Source: an uncultured Agathobacter sp. (lineage in GTDB: Bacteria; Bacillota; Clostridia; Lachnospirales; Lachnospiraceae). Taken from it: 59,749 nucleotides of DNA. This document shows positions 15,986-24,538 of the stretch, one piece after another. The stretch is from assembly GCA_910587655.1 (NCBI GenBank), contig CAJUND010000019.1:1-59749 (forward strand), read 5' to 3'. Numbering within the stretch: position 1 is the stretch's first letter; each line of letters begins with the position of its first letter. The notes below the pieces were generated by a model, which was not told where the DNA came from, made no database searches, and was given only the letters and a program-made list of their open reading frames with translations. Position numbers and translations under genes: made by a program.

Positions 15986-17251
15986 TCACCATAACTTTTT
16001 CAGCTCCCCGATAAAATAAAGCGAACCAAACGCCACTGTCTTTTCGTTTTTGTCCGCACGTTCCGCCAGAAGCCGTTTCACCCCAGCCAGCGCAATACTT
16101 TCCGCCGTAATTTTCTGCCTGCGGATGTATGCTGCAAGCGTTTCTGCCTGAAGCGCCCTGCTGCCCTCCGGCGTCACTGTCACAAAATCCAGGGCACAGG
16201 ACAGAAGCGGCTCCACCATCTGTTCATAATCCTTGTCTGCCATGACCCCCATAATAAAATGAAACTTTTCGCCGCCGTACATCTCTTTTAAGCTTTCCCT
16301 TAATGCCAGGACGCCGTTAGTGTTATGCGCCCCGTCCACCAGAAAAAACGGGTGTTCACTTAAAAGCTCCATCCGTCCGGGCCAGTACGCACTGCTGATT
16401 CCGTCACGTATCGCAGCGGCAGCTTCCGTTTCTCCGCGGGAAAGAGCAGGTACGTTCATCTGAAAGCACTCTTCTGCCGCCAGCATCGCAGCGGCGGCAT
16501 TTTCATACTGGTATGTCCCCGGCAGTCCCGGCTGCATGCTTTTTGCCCGCCGGATATCTTCCGGCTTAACCAGAATACAGCCGCATGAACAATGTTCATT
16601 TTTTTCAGAAACGGGATTGCACGCCCTCTGTGCCTGAATGAGAACTTCCAGAACCTCCGGCTCCTGCGGCGCAAAAACAGCCTTTACGCCGGGCTTAAGT
16701 ATCCCCGCCTTTTCCGCCGCAATCCTTGTAAGCGTATTTCCAAGAACCGCCATATGGTCGTACCCGATTCTGGTAATTATGGAAAGCACAGGAGTTCCAA
16801 GCGCATTCGTCGAATCCAGCCTGCCGCCCAGCCCCGTCTCTATAATGGCAATGTCACACTGCATCTCCCTGAAATACAGCACTGCCATCATCAGACAGTA
16901 GTCAAACATGGCAGGCTCTGCCCCCCAGTCACGGTCAAGCAGTTCATTTCCAATCCGAGTTACGGCAGACCTTTCAATCATCTTTCCATTTACCGTAATG
17001 CGCTCCCCAAAATCCACGAGATGCGGGGAAGTAAAGCATCCGCTCTTTAATCCTGCCTTGATAAAAACACTGTTCAAAAAGGCACAGACAGAGCCTTTTC
17101 CATTTGTCCCTGCCACATGGATAAACGGTAACCCCTTTTGCGGCATCCCAAGCTTTTCCAGCATGATTCCGCTGACCTCCACTCCGGGCTGCCTGCCGAA
17201 ACGCCTGCTGTTTTCAATGATATCTGTGATTTCCTCATATGTGTACATCAT
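15986..17251 (-). CDS. folC: Bifunctional folylpolyglutamate synthase / dihydrofolate synthase
   Basis: This is a 421-residue Mur-ligase-like enzyme that adds glutamate to dihydropteroate and to folates, using ATP. The P-loop is HVAGTNGKGSVCAFL. ETGLGGRLDSTN, ITRIGYDHMAVLGNT and LVDGAHNTNG are the family motifs in the expected order. Length is normal. It lies immediately after the degV stop, with no gap (17252/17251), and before the MATE gene, suggesting a three-gene unit. No other folate genes are nearby. Confidence 0.95.
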   Translation of the reverse strand: MMYTYEEITDIIENSRRFGRQPGVEVSGIMLEKLGMPQKGLPFIHVAGTNGKGSVCAFLNSVFIKAGLKSGCFTSPHLVDFGERITVNGKMIERSAVTRIGNELLDRDWGAEPAMFDYCLMMAVLYFREMQCDIAIIETGLGGRLDSTNALGTPVLSIITRIGYDHMAVLGNTLTRIAAEKAGILKPGVKAVFAPQEPEVLEVLIQAQRACNPVSEKNEHCSCGCILVKPEDIRRAKSMQPGLPGTYQYENAAAAMLAAEECFQMNVPALSRGETEAAAAIRDGISSAYWPGRMELLSEHPFFLVDGAHNTNGVLALRESLKEMYGGEKFHFIMGVMADKDYEQMVEPLLSCALDFVTVTPEGSRALQAETLAAYIRRQKITAESIALAGVKRLLAERADKNEKTVAFGSLYFIGELKKLW

Positions 17252-18091
17252 TTATACGGCCAGAATCACGCCGCCGTCATTGGCATACATGCTTGATACG
17301 CCGGCAGTATCCACAATCAGGATTTTTTTGAATGTGGATGCTTTCTCAATCAGCTCCCGGACATACTGCGCCCGTTCCGGACAGTTGCAGTGTGATATGG
17401 CAAGCACACGCTGTCCGCAGTTTTTTGTCACTGCCAGCATATCGTCCACCATTTTGGCAAGCGCCTTTTTCATGCCCCTTGCCTGCCCCAGCTGCTGGAT
17501 TTCCCCCTCGTCTGTGGAACCCATCACCGGCTTGATATTTAATGTGCTGGCAACCAGTGCCTTTAAGTTGCTGAGCCTGCCGGCTTTCCGCAGGGTTTCA
17601 AGCGTTTCCAGCACAAAAAAGGTATTCATTTCACTAATATATGCATCCACAGATGCTGTTACCTCAGCAAAATCTTTCCCGGCCTCCTCAAGCTCCTGTA
17701 TTTTCATCCCGATTAACGTCTCTCCAATGGATGCAGACCGCGAATCAAACACGTGAATCTGCTTTTTATCCCCATGCTCCTCCTGATAAAGCTGCGCTGC
17801 AAGCACAGCGCTGTTGTAGGAACCGCTCAGCTTCTGGGAAAGCGTAACCACATAAACATGCTCCGCTTCCCCCTCATATGCCCTGATATAGCTTTCCGGG
17901 GAGGGACACGACGACTTCGGACTGTTCCTGCTTTTTTTCACCCTCTGTAAAAAATCCTTCTGGTCAAAAGTCTCATCATCCGTAATCCGGTATCCGTCCA
18001 CCTCAAGCTCCAGGGCAACATTGCAGTAATGTCCGTCTTTTTTCAGTTCCTCCGGCAGCTCTCCGCAGCTGTCAATTACAATTTTATACAT
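17252..18091 (-). CDS. DegV family fatty-acid-binding protein
   Basis: This is a 279-residue DegV protein. The family binds fatty acids and, in some Firmicutes, supplies a fatty acid kinase (FakB role). Motifs include VIDSCGELPEEL at the start, SSCPSPESYIRAYE, VVTLSQKLSGSYNSA, VFDSRSASIGETL and LSNLKALVASTLNIKPV. No fatty acid kinase gene lies in the window, so the link to lipid uptake is family-based. AAGAGAGGA lies upstream. An extended -10 box (TGATATAAT) is visible about 35 bases before the start. Confidence 0.92.
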   Translation of the reverse strand: MYKIVIDSCGELPEELKKDGHYCNVALELEVDGYRITDDETFDQKDFLQRVKKSRNSPKSSCPSPESYIRAYEGEAEHVYVVTLSQKLSGSYNSAVLAAQLYQEEHGDKKQIHVFDSRSASIGETLIGMKIQELEEAGKDFAEVTASVDAYISEMNTFFVLETLETLRKAGRLSNLKALVASTLNIKPVMGSTDEGEIQQLGQARGMKKALAKMVDDMLAVTKNCGQRVLAISHCNCPERAQYVRELIEKASTFKKILIVDTAGVSSMYANDGGVILAV

Positions 18092-18264
18092 CAGCTATCC
18101 TCTCTTAATTTGTATTGCATTATATCATACAATTTACCCATTTATTACGTTGCTATGTTACCATCATTTCCCTTTTTTGAAAAGGGGTAAGTTAAATTTT
18201 TCGCAGTGGATTTTACTGGAAAAATATTGTAAACTTATAGGAAACAGATACAGGAGGTGTACCC

Positions 18265-18768
18265 ATGCAGGCGCTTGAATTAACTGATATTAAGGATTTT
18301 ATGAATAAATTTCTCCGGACGGACATTTTCGACAATTTTCTTCTCCAGGAGGGTATGATTACGGGTGCCGCTTCCTATCGCATAGACGGACGGATGACCG
18401 GCGGTTTTTACAGCAGCGAAGAACAGGAGGAGCTTGGCATCGCAGGACTCCGGTTTCTTCCCTACCGGATGCTGCGGGACAGCTGTTTTGACCTGATAAA
18501 AGGAAAAAAGACGCCTGTTTCCTTCCGCTTTGTGCTTCTGCTCTCCCCGGAAAATATAAGCCGCACCCTTGCCGGAACGAAAAGCAGCTTTACGGCTGAC
18601 GACATTACCGGCATGTTTTATAACATCCATTTCCAGGATCAAACACTCACTTTAACCACCGGTGTATCCTATAAAATCTTTTCCGCGGACAAATCCCTGG
18701 AGCACGAATGGGACCGTATGGCATGCCAGTTTTTAAAACAGCACAAAATTCCTTATACCAAACTGTAA
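18265..18768 (+). CDS. DUF5721 family protein
   Basis: This is a 167-residue cytosolic protein without signal or membrane segments. The start MQALELTDIKDFMNKFLRTDIFDNFLL and the middle ASYRIDGRMTGGFYSSEE fit the DUF5721 family, found in Lachnospiraceae. The function is unknown. A strong AGGAGGTG stands ahead of the ATG. It diverges from degV and precedes the cold-shock gene; a leader of 117 bases separates it from the latter. Confidence 0.7.
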   Translation: MQALELTDIKDFMNKFLRTDIFDNFLLQEGMITGAASYRIDGRMTGGFYSSEEQEELGIAGLRFLPYRMLRDSCFDLIKGKKTPVSFRFVLLLSPENISRTLAGTKSSFTADDITGMFYNIHFQDQTLTLTTGVSYKIFSADKSLEHEWDRMACQFLKQHKIPYTKL

Positions 18769-18885
18769 AATTCGCGATTTCTACTTTACTTTTCCGCTCT
18801 ATTATGCTATTCTATGCATAGTTGCTAAGCAGTCACCTTTTTATACGGTACGCTTTGCAGCATAAATATATTGGAGGTACTTTCG
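18769..18885 (+). promoter_or_regulatory. Promoter and leader of the cold-shock gene
   Basis: The 117 bases before the cold-shock start hold a -10-like box (TATGCT or TATTCT, about 18804-18815) and a leader of up to about 70 bases with a GGAGG ribosome site. Long leaders that refold in the cold are usual for csp genes. I see no obvious long stem here. Confidence 0.35.
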
Positions 18886-19089
18886 ATGAACAAAGGTACA
18901 GTTAAATGGTTCAACAACCAGAAGGGATACGGATTCATCACAGCAGAGGACGGACATGATGTATTCGTACATTATTCAGGACTTAACATGGAAGGGTTTA
19001 AGTCACTTGAAGAGGGCGCAGCCGTAGAATTTGAAATTACAGATGGTGCAAAGGGTCCTCAGGCTATTAACGTTTCAGTCGTTCAGTAG
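18886..19089 (+). CDS. Cold-shock protein (CspA family)
   Basis: This is a 67-residue single cold-shock domain with both nucleic-acid-binding motifs: KGYGFI (RNP1) and VFVHYS (RNP2). It binds single-stranded RNA and DNA and melts RNA structure. The length is standard. TTGGAGG sits upstream of the chosen ATG at 18886. A clear terminator follows at 19179-19207, so it is a single-gene unit. Confidence 0.95.
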   Translation: MNKGTVKWFNNQKGYGFITAEDGHDVFVHYSGLNMEGFKSLEEGAAVEFEITDGAKGPQAINVSVVQ

Positions 19090-19161
19090 CAAATAATCTA
19101 GTTTCTATGTACCTTTTTCTTTTTATATTAGAATAAGATATTGGATACAATGATTACTCAC

Positions 19162-19178
19162 ATACATCCCTGATGTAC
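19162..19178 (+). repeat. Dispersed palindrome, diverged copy (a)
   Basis: ATACATC, then CC, then TGATGTAC keeps the core of the palindrome found at 22894, 43221, 49346 and 49491. It differs in the loop and lacks the outer GTCG/CGAC. It lies just before the cold-shock terminator. Confidence 0.4.
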
Positions 19179-19207
19179 AAAAAATGCCGCATATGCGGCA
19201 TTTTTTT
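19179..19207. terminator. Terminator of the cold-shock gene
   Basis: A perfect inverted repeat, AAAAAATGCCGCAT and ATGCGGCATTTTTT, is followed by a T tract. It is symmetric and can also serve the NUDIX gene transcribed from the other side. Confidence 0.88.
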
Positions 19208-19216
19208 GTTGCTTCC

Positions 19217-19720
19217 CTATACCTGAAACACCTTTTTCATACTGTCATAATGGAGGAAAATTCCCTCGTCTGCCAGTTCCTTAATCTCTTCTGCGGTCGC
19301 AAACTTACAGCCGTCTGTTTCTTCCGTCTGGAGAGTGATGTCACTTTCACTGACATCCATGACATAGCGGTAGATATCGACAAAATAATTGTCCCCTTCC
19401 CCCGGATTTTCCCGGTGGTAGCTGAACATATACCCGCCGTCCGCTCCTTCCACGTCAAGTCCTGTCTCCTCCTTGATTTCACGCCTTACGGCTTCTTCGG
19501 ATTCCTCGCCTGCCTGCGCCGCGCCTCCGGAGACTTCCCACCAGCCGGGCGCCCACGCCTTTGTCATCACACGCTTTGTAATCAGAAACCGTCCGTCGGG
19601 CCGCATAATCACGCCAAGAACCGTCAGGTGGTATTCGTCATCCGCCAGTGTGAAGCTGTCTTTTTCCATTGTCCGTCCGGTCCGCTGTTTATTTTTATCG
19701 TAAATATCCCAGTATTCCAT
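19217..19720 (-). CDS. NUDIX hydrolase
   Basis: This is a 167-residue pyrophosphohydrolase of the kind acting on nucleoside diphosphate derivatives. The Nudix box is complete: GGAAQAGEESEEAVRR, then EIKEETGL. The start MEYWDIYDKNKQRTGRTM resembles isopentenyl-diphosphate isomerase-like Nudix proteins (Nudix 3/IDI-like group), but the substrate cannot be read. It lies nine bases downstream of the DUF4130 gene and probably shares its transcript. Confidence 0.9.
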   Translation of the reverse strand: MEYWDIYDKNKQRTGRTMEKDSFTLADDEYHLTVLGVIMRPDGRFLITKRVMTKAWAPGWWEVSGGAAQAGEESEEAVRREIKEETGLDVEGADGGYMFSYHRENPGEGDNYFVDIYRYVMDVSESDITLQTEETDGCKFATAEEIKELADEGIFLHYDSMKKVFQV

Positions 19721-19729
19721 TGCTTCCTC

Positions 19730-20473
19730 CTAAGGCATATAAATCCGGTACCAGCTCGGCAGCTGGCTGCTTGATGACTGCTGTCCGTTTCTCGTCTTCA
19801 TTTCCGGTGATAATGAACACTGTTTCCATAAGTTCTGGTAATAATCATCCCCTTCAGCCACAGAAGGCAGATTTACCCCCGCAAATACCACACACGGCTG
19901 AAAAGCCTCATGCATCAGCATACTTTTGCGTTTTGTGTCAAATATCAGAAAATCCTCATTGTAAAAACGGTCCGCAAAATGATCCATCATCAGGGGGATC
20001 AGATTGCATTTGGGTTCGATTTCTGCCAGAAGGATATCTTTATCCTGACGGAAGTTTAAAAATCCGTATAATTTATTTAGCTCAATCTCCACCCTGCGGG
20101 ACATTTCCACAATCTTTAACATCCGGGAATCCGTTTCGTGCGGAATACTGCTGCCTTTCGCAAACGCACGTACCAGATAACCGAATGTCACCGTGGCGCG
20201 GTCCCTGTCATAATGGCACAATGCCCGCAGAATGGAATCATACACGGAAAATCCCAGCTTTGACTGGATTGCACGGACAATCTGTTCCACCTTGCCTGCA
20301 TCAGCTGCCACCATCTGTTCCCCAGACGATACTTCCCCGTCATCCCCGATGACAATGGAAATGCTGTCCGTATACGGTTTTCCCAGCTTTTCCTTGTGCT
20401 CAAATGCATCACTGACTGCCGAAAAAATCCCCACAAGGGAATTTTCACAGCGAAGAATTAACTGTTCGCTCAT
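19730..20473 (-). CDS. DUF4130 protein (TIGR03915-type probable DNA metabolism protein)
   Basis: This is a 247-residue protein. The start LILRCENSLVGIFSAVSDAFE, then IQSKLGFSVYDSILRALCHYDRD, RMLKIVEMSRRVEIELNKLYGFLNFR and the middle AEIEPKCNLIPLMMDHFADRF match the DUF4130/TIGR03915 family. Members are normally encoded next to a radical-SAM protein (TIGR03916) and the pair is predicted to act on DNA. Here the neighbours are a NUDIX gene and an ABC exporter and no radical-SAM gene is in the window. The C-terminus (RNGQQSSSSQLPSWYRIYMP) keeps only a loose version of the usual tail. It is probably intact. Confidence 0.7.
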   Translation of the reverse strand: MSEQLILRCENSLVGIFSAVSDAFEHKEKLGKPYTDSISIVIGDDGEVSSGEQMVAADAGKVEQIVRAIQSKLGFSVYDSILRALCHYDRDRATVTFGYLVRAFAKGSSIPHETDSRMLKIVEMSRRVEIELNKLYGFLNFRQDKDILLAEIEPKCNLIPLMMDHFADRFYNEDFLIFDTKRKSMLMHEAFQPCVVFAGVNLPSVAEGDDYYQNLWKQCSLSPEMKTRNGQQSSSSQLPSWYRIYMP

Positions 20474-20521
20474 CTCTCACCTCTTAGATATTATTTTATA
20501 TATAAATGGGTCATCCACAGA

Positions 20522-22174
20522 TTACTGTCTGCCCCGGTGCAGCAGTGCCGGATATATCACAAATGCAGTCCCGCCAAGAAGGACGGCGGCAACATCCATA
20601 AGCACAAGCGCAGCGGTCCATCCCCCCAGGAAATACCCTCCTGCCATTGGAAAAACCACAAACAGAATCAGGAAAAATCGCAGAAACATCTGAATCATCG
20701 CCTTTACCATATCAAACGCACTGCTGTGAAAAGCAGCTTCCAGCAGCAGCCCTGCCGCAGAAAACATAAAATCCAGCAGGCAAAGCGTGATATACCACAA
20801 AAACAGGAGCAGGGGCTTTTCCCCTATGACCATGCCGGAAACCAGTACTCCGAAAAACAGGTCCATGGCACAGCTGTATGTGCCTGCCAGCATGGCGGAG
20901 AAAACCTTTTTGTACGGATTATCCGGCACCAGAAACAGCCAGTTATTCGCTGTTTCCTGTTCAATCGGGTTTCCCATGTTCCGGAAAAACAAAACACAGA
21001 CCAGAATGATTCCTACAACGGAAAAGCCCTGCCCCGCCGTCCGCGAAATCAAAACGGAAACAAGAACACTTACTGCAAGGTAAAACAGCATGGTTTTTGT
21101 AAAAAACCCGAATACTGCCATCCTCCGCCTGCAGTATACCTCCTTTGTAAAAAACACCTCGCCGCCCCATCCGGTCAGTGTTCCTTCTCTTCTGATACGG
21201 TCCGAACGTTTCCTTCCCTGCACCATCCTGCCTTCCTGTGCTGCCGTCAGCCGTTCCGCCGTCTTTCCCGCTGCAGAAAGGGCGTCCTCATAAAAATCCG
21301 CCTGAATCCGCCAGATAAAGAACACCAGTACAAAAACGGCAAAAACAAGCAGCAGAAGATAAACAAAAAATGACACTGTCTGTCCGTCCGCCGCGCTCAT
21401 AATCATTCCCTTGAGCCATCCGATTACCGGTACATAACGCATCCACAGGCTTCCAAATGACATCTCCGCCACACGGTACGGATTTCTGCCCGATACGAAG
21501 AACAGTACTGCCAGAATCCCAAGCAGCATGGCGGCAAACGTCCAGATTGCCGGAATCACATATTTCTTCAGACGCTCATGCGTAGTAAATACTGTATAGG
21601 ACAGTACCGTCATCAGCTTCTGGAAAATCAAAAGAAACACCCATCCGATGATGACTGCCGTTACGGCAAATGCCCCCAGTCCCAGATTCACCGTCAGGTT
21701 CGGAATCTGGAACACCAGGTACACCGAGGCAAAAACACTTGCCACCATCTGGAAGCTCAGCCGGAACAAAAGCACTGACTGCGGTTTCACAGGCGCTGTA
21801 AACAAAAAATTAACGTCCGCCATCTGAAATATTTCCGTGCCGTTTTTGGAACCCGAATAAATACCAGCCAGAAGCAGTACAAGAAACAAAACGGCAATGC
21901 CTGCTTCCGCAAAGGTTTTCACCATCCTGACATCCTCTGCGGACATCTCCTGTTCCCCCGCCTCTTCACCGTCATCTTCCTCATTCTCCTGCACGGCTTC
22001 GGTGGAAATCTCTGTGGCGTCCTGTTTTTCCATGATATTTCCAATCATGCTGCCTGCGAGTCCGAACACCACGCCGCAGCCAATAATTACAATCAGAATC
22101 ACCAGTACGGTACTGCGGAACATTTTCTTTATGGTGTTAATCCCGGTATGAAGTGCATAATAAAACCAGCCCAT
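20522..22174 (-). CDS. Putative ABC exporter membrane subunit
   Basis: This is a 550-residue integral membrane protein with roughly ten hydrophobic segments and a long cytoplasmic stretch near residues 300-330 (KTAERLTAAQEGRMVQGRKR). It fits the putative ABC exporter family (ABC_export). The start MGWFYYALHTG at 22174 is three bases beyond the stop of the ATPase gene, with GGAGGG inside that gene's end, so translation is coupled. Together they form an exporter of unknown substrate. A Glu/Asp-rich loop lies between helices 1 and 2 (ATEISTEAVQENEEDDGEEAG). Confidence 0.75.
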   Translation of the reverse strand: MGWFYYALHTGINTIKKMFRSTVLVILIVIIGCGVVFGLAGSMIGNIMEKQDATEISTEAVQENEEDDGEEAGEQEMSAEDVRMVKTFAEAGIAVLFLVLLLAGIYSGSKNGTEIFQMADVNFLFTAPVKPQSVLLFRLSFQMVASVFASVYLVFQIPNLTVNLGLGAFAVTAVIIGWVFLLIFQKLMTVLSYTVFTTHERLKKYVIPAIWTFAAMLLGILAVLFFVSGRNPYRVAEMSFGSLWMRYVPVIGWLKGMIMSAADGQTVSFFVYLLLLVFAVFVLVFFIWRIQADFYEDALSAAGKTAERLTAAQEGRMVQGRKRSDRIRREGTLTGWGGEVFFTKEVYCRRRMAVFGFFTKTMLFYLAVSVLVSVLISRTAGQGFSVVGIILVCVLFFRNMGNPIEQETANNWLFLVPDNPYKKVFSAMLAGTYSCAMDLFFGVLVSGMVIGEKPLLLFLWYITLCLLDFMFSAAGLLLEAAFHSSAFDMVKAMIQMFLRFFLILFVVFPMAGGYFLGGWTAALVLMDVAAVLLGGTAFVIYPALLHRGRQ

Positions 22175-22175
22175 A

Positions 22176-22877
22176 CTACACCTCACCCTCCGTAATTTCA
22201 AAAAAGATATCCTCCAGGCTCTTTTCCTGCCCGCCTGCCATATCTTTCTGGACAACCGCTGCCACAGCCCCCTGTTTCATAATATATGTAGTATCCCATA
22301 ACTCTTCAATACTGTCAATCATATGTGTGCTTAACAGAATGGAACAGCCGTCTGAACGCAGTTCAGCAAGCATGGTTTTCAGTTCCTTAATGGCGTGCGG
22401 ATCCAGACCTATCATCGGCTCATCAAACAGGATCAGCCGCGGCTTTGGCAGAAGCCCGCAGCAGATGCTCAGCTTCTGCTGCATGCCCTTGGAAAGCTCA
22501 TCCCCGAATTTCTTTTTCTTGTCATCCAGCTCAAACCTTTCCAGCAGCTGCTCCTTATGCTCTTTATAGTCTTTTAATTTATATGCCCGTGCGAGAAATT
22601 CCATGTGCTCGTCCACGGTCAGGTTCGGGTACAGGGAAGGGATTTCGGGTACATAGCCCAGAATCCGTTTTGCCTCAATGGACTTATTGTCCAGACCGTT
22701 AATCCGGATTTGTCCCTCGTATTTGAGAAATCCTGCAATGCATTTGATGATAGTACTCTTTCCGGCGCCGTTTGGTCCGAGCAGAATGCCCACCTGGCCG
22801 TCCGGAATCTGAAACGAGATATCGGCATTCGCCGTTACTTTATGGTATCTTTTTGTGACGTGTAAAACATCCAGCAT
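22176..22877 (-). CDS. ABC transporter ATP-binding protein
   Basis: This is a 233-residue ATPase with Walker A LGPNGAGKST, signature LSKGMQQKL, Walker B LILFDEPMIGLDP and H-loop LLSTHMIDS. The start MLDVLHVTKRY at 22877 is chosen over 22898 because GGAGG stands eight bases before it. It partners the membrane subunit that overlaps its end. One copy of the dispersed palindrome lies 17 bases upstream of the start. Confidence 0.93.
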   Translation of the reverse strand: MLDVLHVTKRYHKVTANADISFQIPDGQVGILLGPNGAGKSTIIKCIAGFLKYEGQIRINGLDNKSIEAKRILGYVPEIPSLYPNLTVDEHMEFLARAYKLKDYKEHKEQLLERFELDDKKKKFGDELSKGMQQKLSICCGLLPKPRLILFDEPMIGLDPHAIKELKTMLAELRSDGCSILLSTHMIDSIEELWDTTYIMKQGAVAAVVQKDMAGGQEKSLEDIFFEITEGEV

Positions 22878-22893
22878 AACGTTCCTCCAGTCT

Positions 22894-22916
22894 GTCATAC
22901 ATCAGAGATGTACGAC
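22894..22916 (-). repeat. Dispersed palindrome copy (b)
   Basis: On the minus strand this reads GTCGTACATC, loop TCT, GATGTATGAC, a 10-bp inverted repeat with one mismatch. It ends a few bases before the GGAGG ribosome site of the ABC ATPase. Confidence 0.8.
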
Positions 22917-22921
22917 AACAA

Positions 22922-22957
22922 ACAGAGTACACAATGTGTACTCTGTAATATGTTGTA
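22922..22957. repeat. Nested hairpin next to palindrome copy (b)
   Basis: CAGAGTACACA and TGTGTACTCTG form a perfect 11-bp stem. ACAACA (22915-22920) and TGTTGT (22951-22956) can extend it as an outer stem. It follows the hydrogenase-like gene on the complementary reading and has no U tract, so it is not a standard terminator. Confidence 0.55.
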
Positions 22958-22973
22958 CGGCCTATCTATATTT

Positions 22974-24422
22974 TTATTCCCTGTGCATGGAAAATGCTTC
23001 CATGTGGTAGTTTTCCAGATTGCCGAGAATTTCCCTGTCATCCGCCTTTTCCAGCAGCTCATCGCGGAATCTCTTTGTGGAATTCATGTCGTTGTAAGAA
23101 CTCGGACCGCCGACACAGCCGCCTTCACATGCCATTCCTTCTATGAAGTCATCCGGAAGCTTTCCGACTTTCAGTAATGTCAGGAACTTCTTGCATTCCG
23201 CAGCGCCGTTTGCCCTGCAGACCTTAGGCTCTATTCCGGCATTCATCTCTTTCATGCTCTCTACCACTGCTGCAGTCACGCCGCCGGAATTACCGAACCG
23301 CTTGCCGTAAACGGAGGATTCCTGGTAAGAGGTATCGCCTGCCTTAAGCTCAACATTCTTTGCGCGCATGATGGCACGGATTTCGCTGTAGGTCAGGACA
23401 TAATCTGCATTGCCTTCAATCTGCTGGTCCACAATCTCTGATTTTTTTGCGATACAAGGTCCGATAAATACGGTAACTGCATCCGGTTCTTTTGATTTGA
23501 TCAGACGCGAAACCGCACACATCGGTGATACGGTTGTGGAAATTTTGTCTGCAAGCTCCGGAAAATGCTTGCGCACCATATTGACAAAGCCCGGACAGCA
23601 GGAGGTTACCTTCTTTTCGCCCTCCTTATAGGCTTCCGCCCATTCCTCCGCTTCGGAGGCAGCTGTCATGTCACCGCCTAAGCCCACTTCAATAAATCCA
23701 TTGAAGCCGACTTCCTGCAGCGCCTTCTTCCAGCTCTTCATGGTGATATTCGGTCCGAACTGGCCTTCTGTCGCCGGGGCGCACATTGCATAGACCTTCC
23801 GGTCAGACTTTAATGCTTCAATGACGTCCACAATATATGTTTTGGAGCCGATTGCACCAAACGGACAACTGTGAATACATTTGCCGCAGCGGATGCATTT
23901 ACTCTCATCTATCACTGATATGCCGTTTTCATCGTATGTAATGGCGTCAACCGGACAGCTGTTCTTGCACGGACGCACCAGATGCGCGATTGCATTGTAC
24001 GGACATGCCTGTGCGCAGCGGCCGCACTCCTTGCACTTCTGCGGGTCGATATGGGAACGGTGGCGTCCTGCCACGATTGCACCGAATTTACATGCATTGA
24101 TACATGCCTTGCCAATACAGTTCTGGCAGTTTTCTGTCACGGTATAACTGGAAATCGGACAGTCCTCACAGGCAGAATGGATCACCTGGATAACGTTCTG
24201 TTCGTCATTGCCGTAAAGATTCTCCCCTTCGGCAAGCCGGACCCTCTGACGGATGATTTCACGCTCCTTATAAATACAGCAGCGAAACTGCGGGGTCGGT
24301 CCCGGAATCAGCTCGAATGGGATATTTTCCTTTTTTTCATCGAGCTTTCCTTCAAATGCCAGCCTGGCAACCTCATAGAGCACTTCATGTTTAATCTTGA
24401 TTACATTTTCGTCAGCGTACAT
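22974..24422 (-). CDS. [FeFe]-hydrogenase-like iron-sulfur protein (group B-like)
   Basis: This is a 482-residue protein. The N-terminal half holds many Cys clusters for [4Fe-4S] centres (CEDCPISSY, CQNCIGKACINAC, CKECGRCAQACP and CIRCGKCIHSCP). The C-terminal half has H-cluster motifs: L1 TSCCPGF (residues 273-279), L2 GPCIAKKSE (Cys323) and L3 GMACEGGCVGG (Cys432 and Cys436). All four H-cluster cysteines are present, so it could bind the catalytic cluster. The layout suits the monomeric group B-like enzymes of anaerobes, whose role (H2 uptake, sensing or evolution) is unsettled. AAAGGAG precedes the ATG at 24422. Maturation genes hydE, hydF and hydG are not in the window. Confidence 0.85.
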   Translation of the reverse strand: MYADENVIKIKHEVLYEVARLAFEGKLDEKKENIPFELIPGPTPQFRCCIYKEREIIRQRVRLAEGENLYGNDEQNVIQVIHSACEDCPISSYTVTENCQNCIGKACINACKFGAIVAGRHRSHIDPQKCKECGRCAQACPYNAIAHLVRPCKNSCPVDAITYDENGISVIDESKCIRCGKCIHSCPFGAIGSKTYIVDVIEALKSDRKVYAMCAPATEGQFGPNITMKSWKKALQEVGFNGFIEVGLGGDMTAASEAEEWAEAYKEGEKKVTSCCPGFVNMVRKHFPELADKISTTVSPMCAVSRLIKSKEPDAVTVFIGPCIAKKSEIVDQQIEGNADYVLTYSEIRAIMRAKNVELKAGDTSYQESSVYGKRFGNSGGVTAAVVESMKEMNAGIEPKVCRANGAAECKKFLTLLKVGKLPDDFIEGMACEGGCVGGPSSYNDMNSTKRFRDELLEKADDREILGNLENYHMEAFSMHRE

Positions 24423-24502
24423 ATACTCTCCTTTTACTGTATGGATTATTTTGCTCTCATAAATCAACATTATTGTACATAAATTTTCAGTAAAAATCTA
24501 TA

Positions 24503-24524
24503 GTTGTATCTATCAAAATACAAC
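24503..24524. promoter_or_regulatory. Inverted repeat between divergent hydrogenase and protease genes
   Basis: GTTGTAT (24503-24509) and ATACAAC (24518-24524) form a perfect 7-bp inverted repeat with an 8-base spacer in the 116-base divergent gap. It could be an operator for either gene. No clear promoter could be set. Confidence 0.4.
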
Positions 24525-24538
24525 AGAAAGCAGAAATT

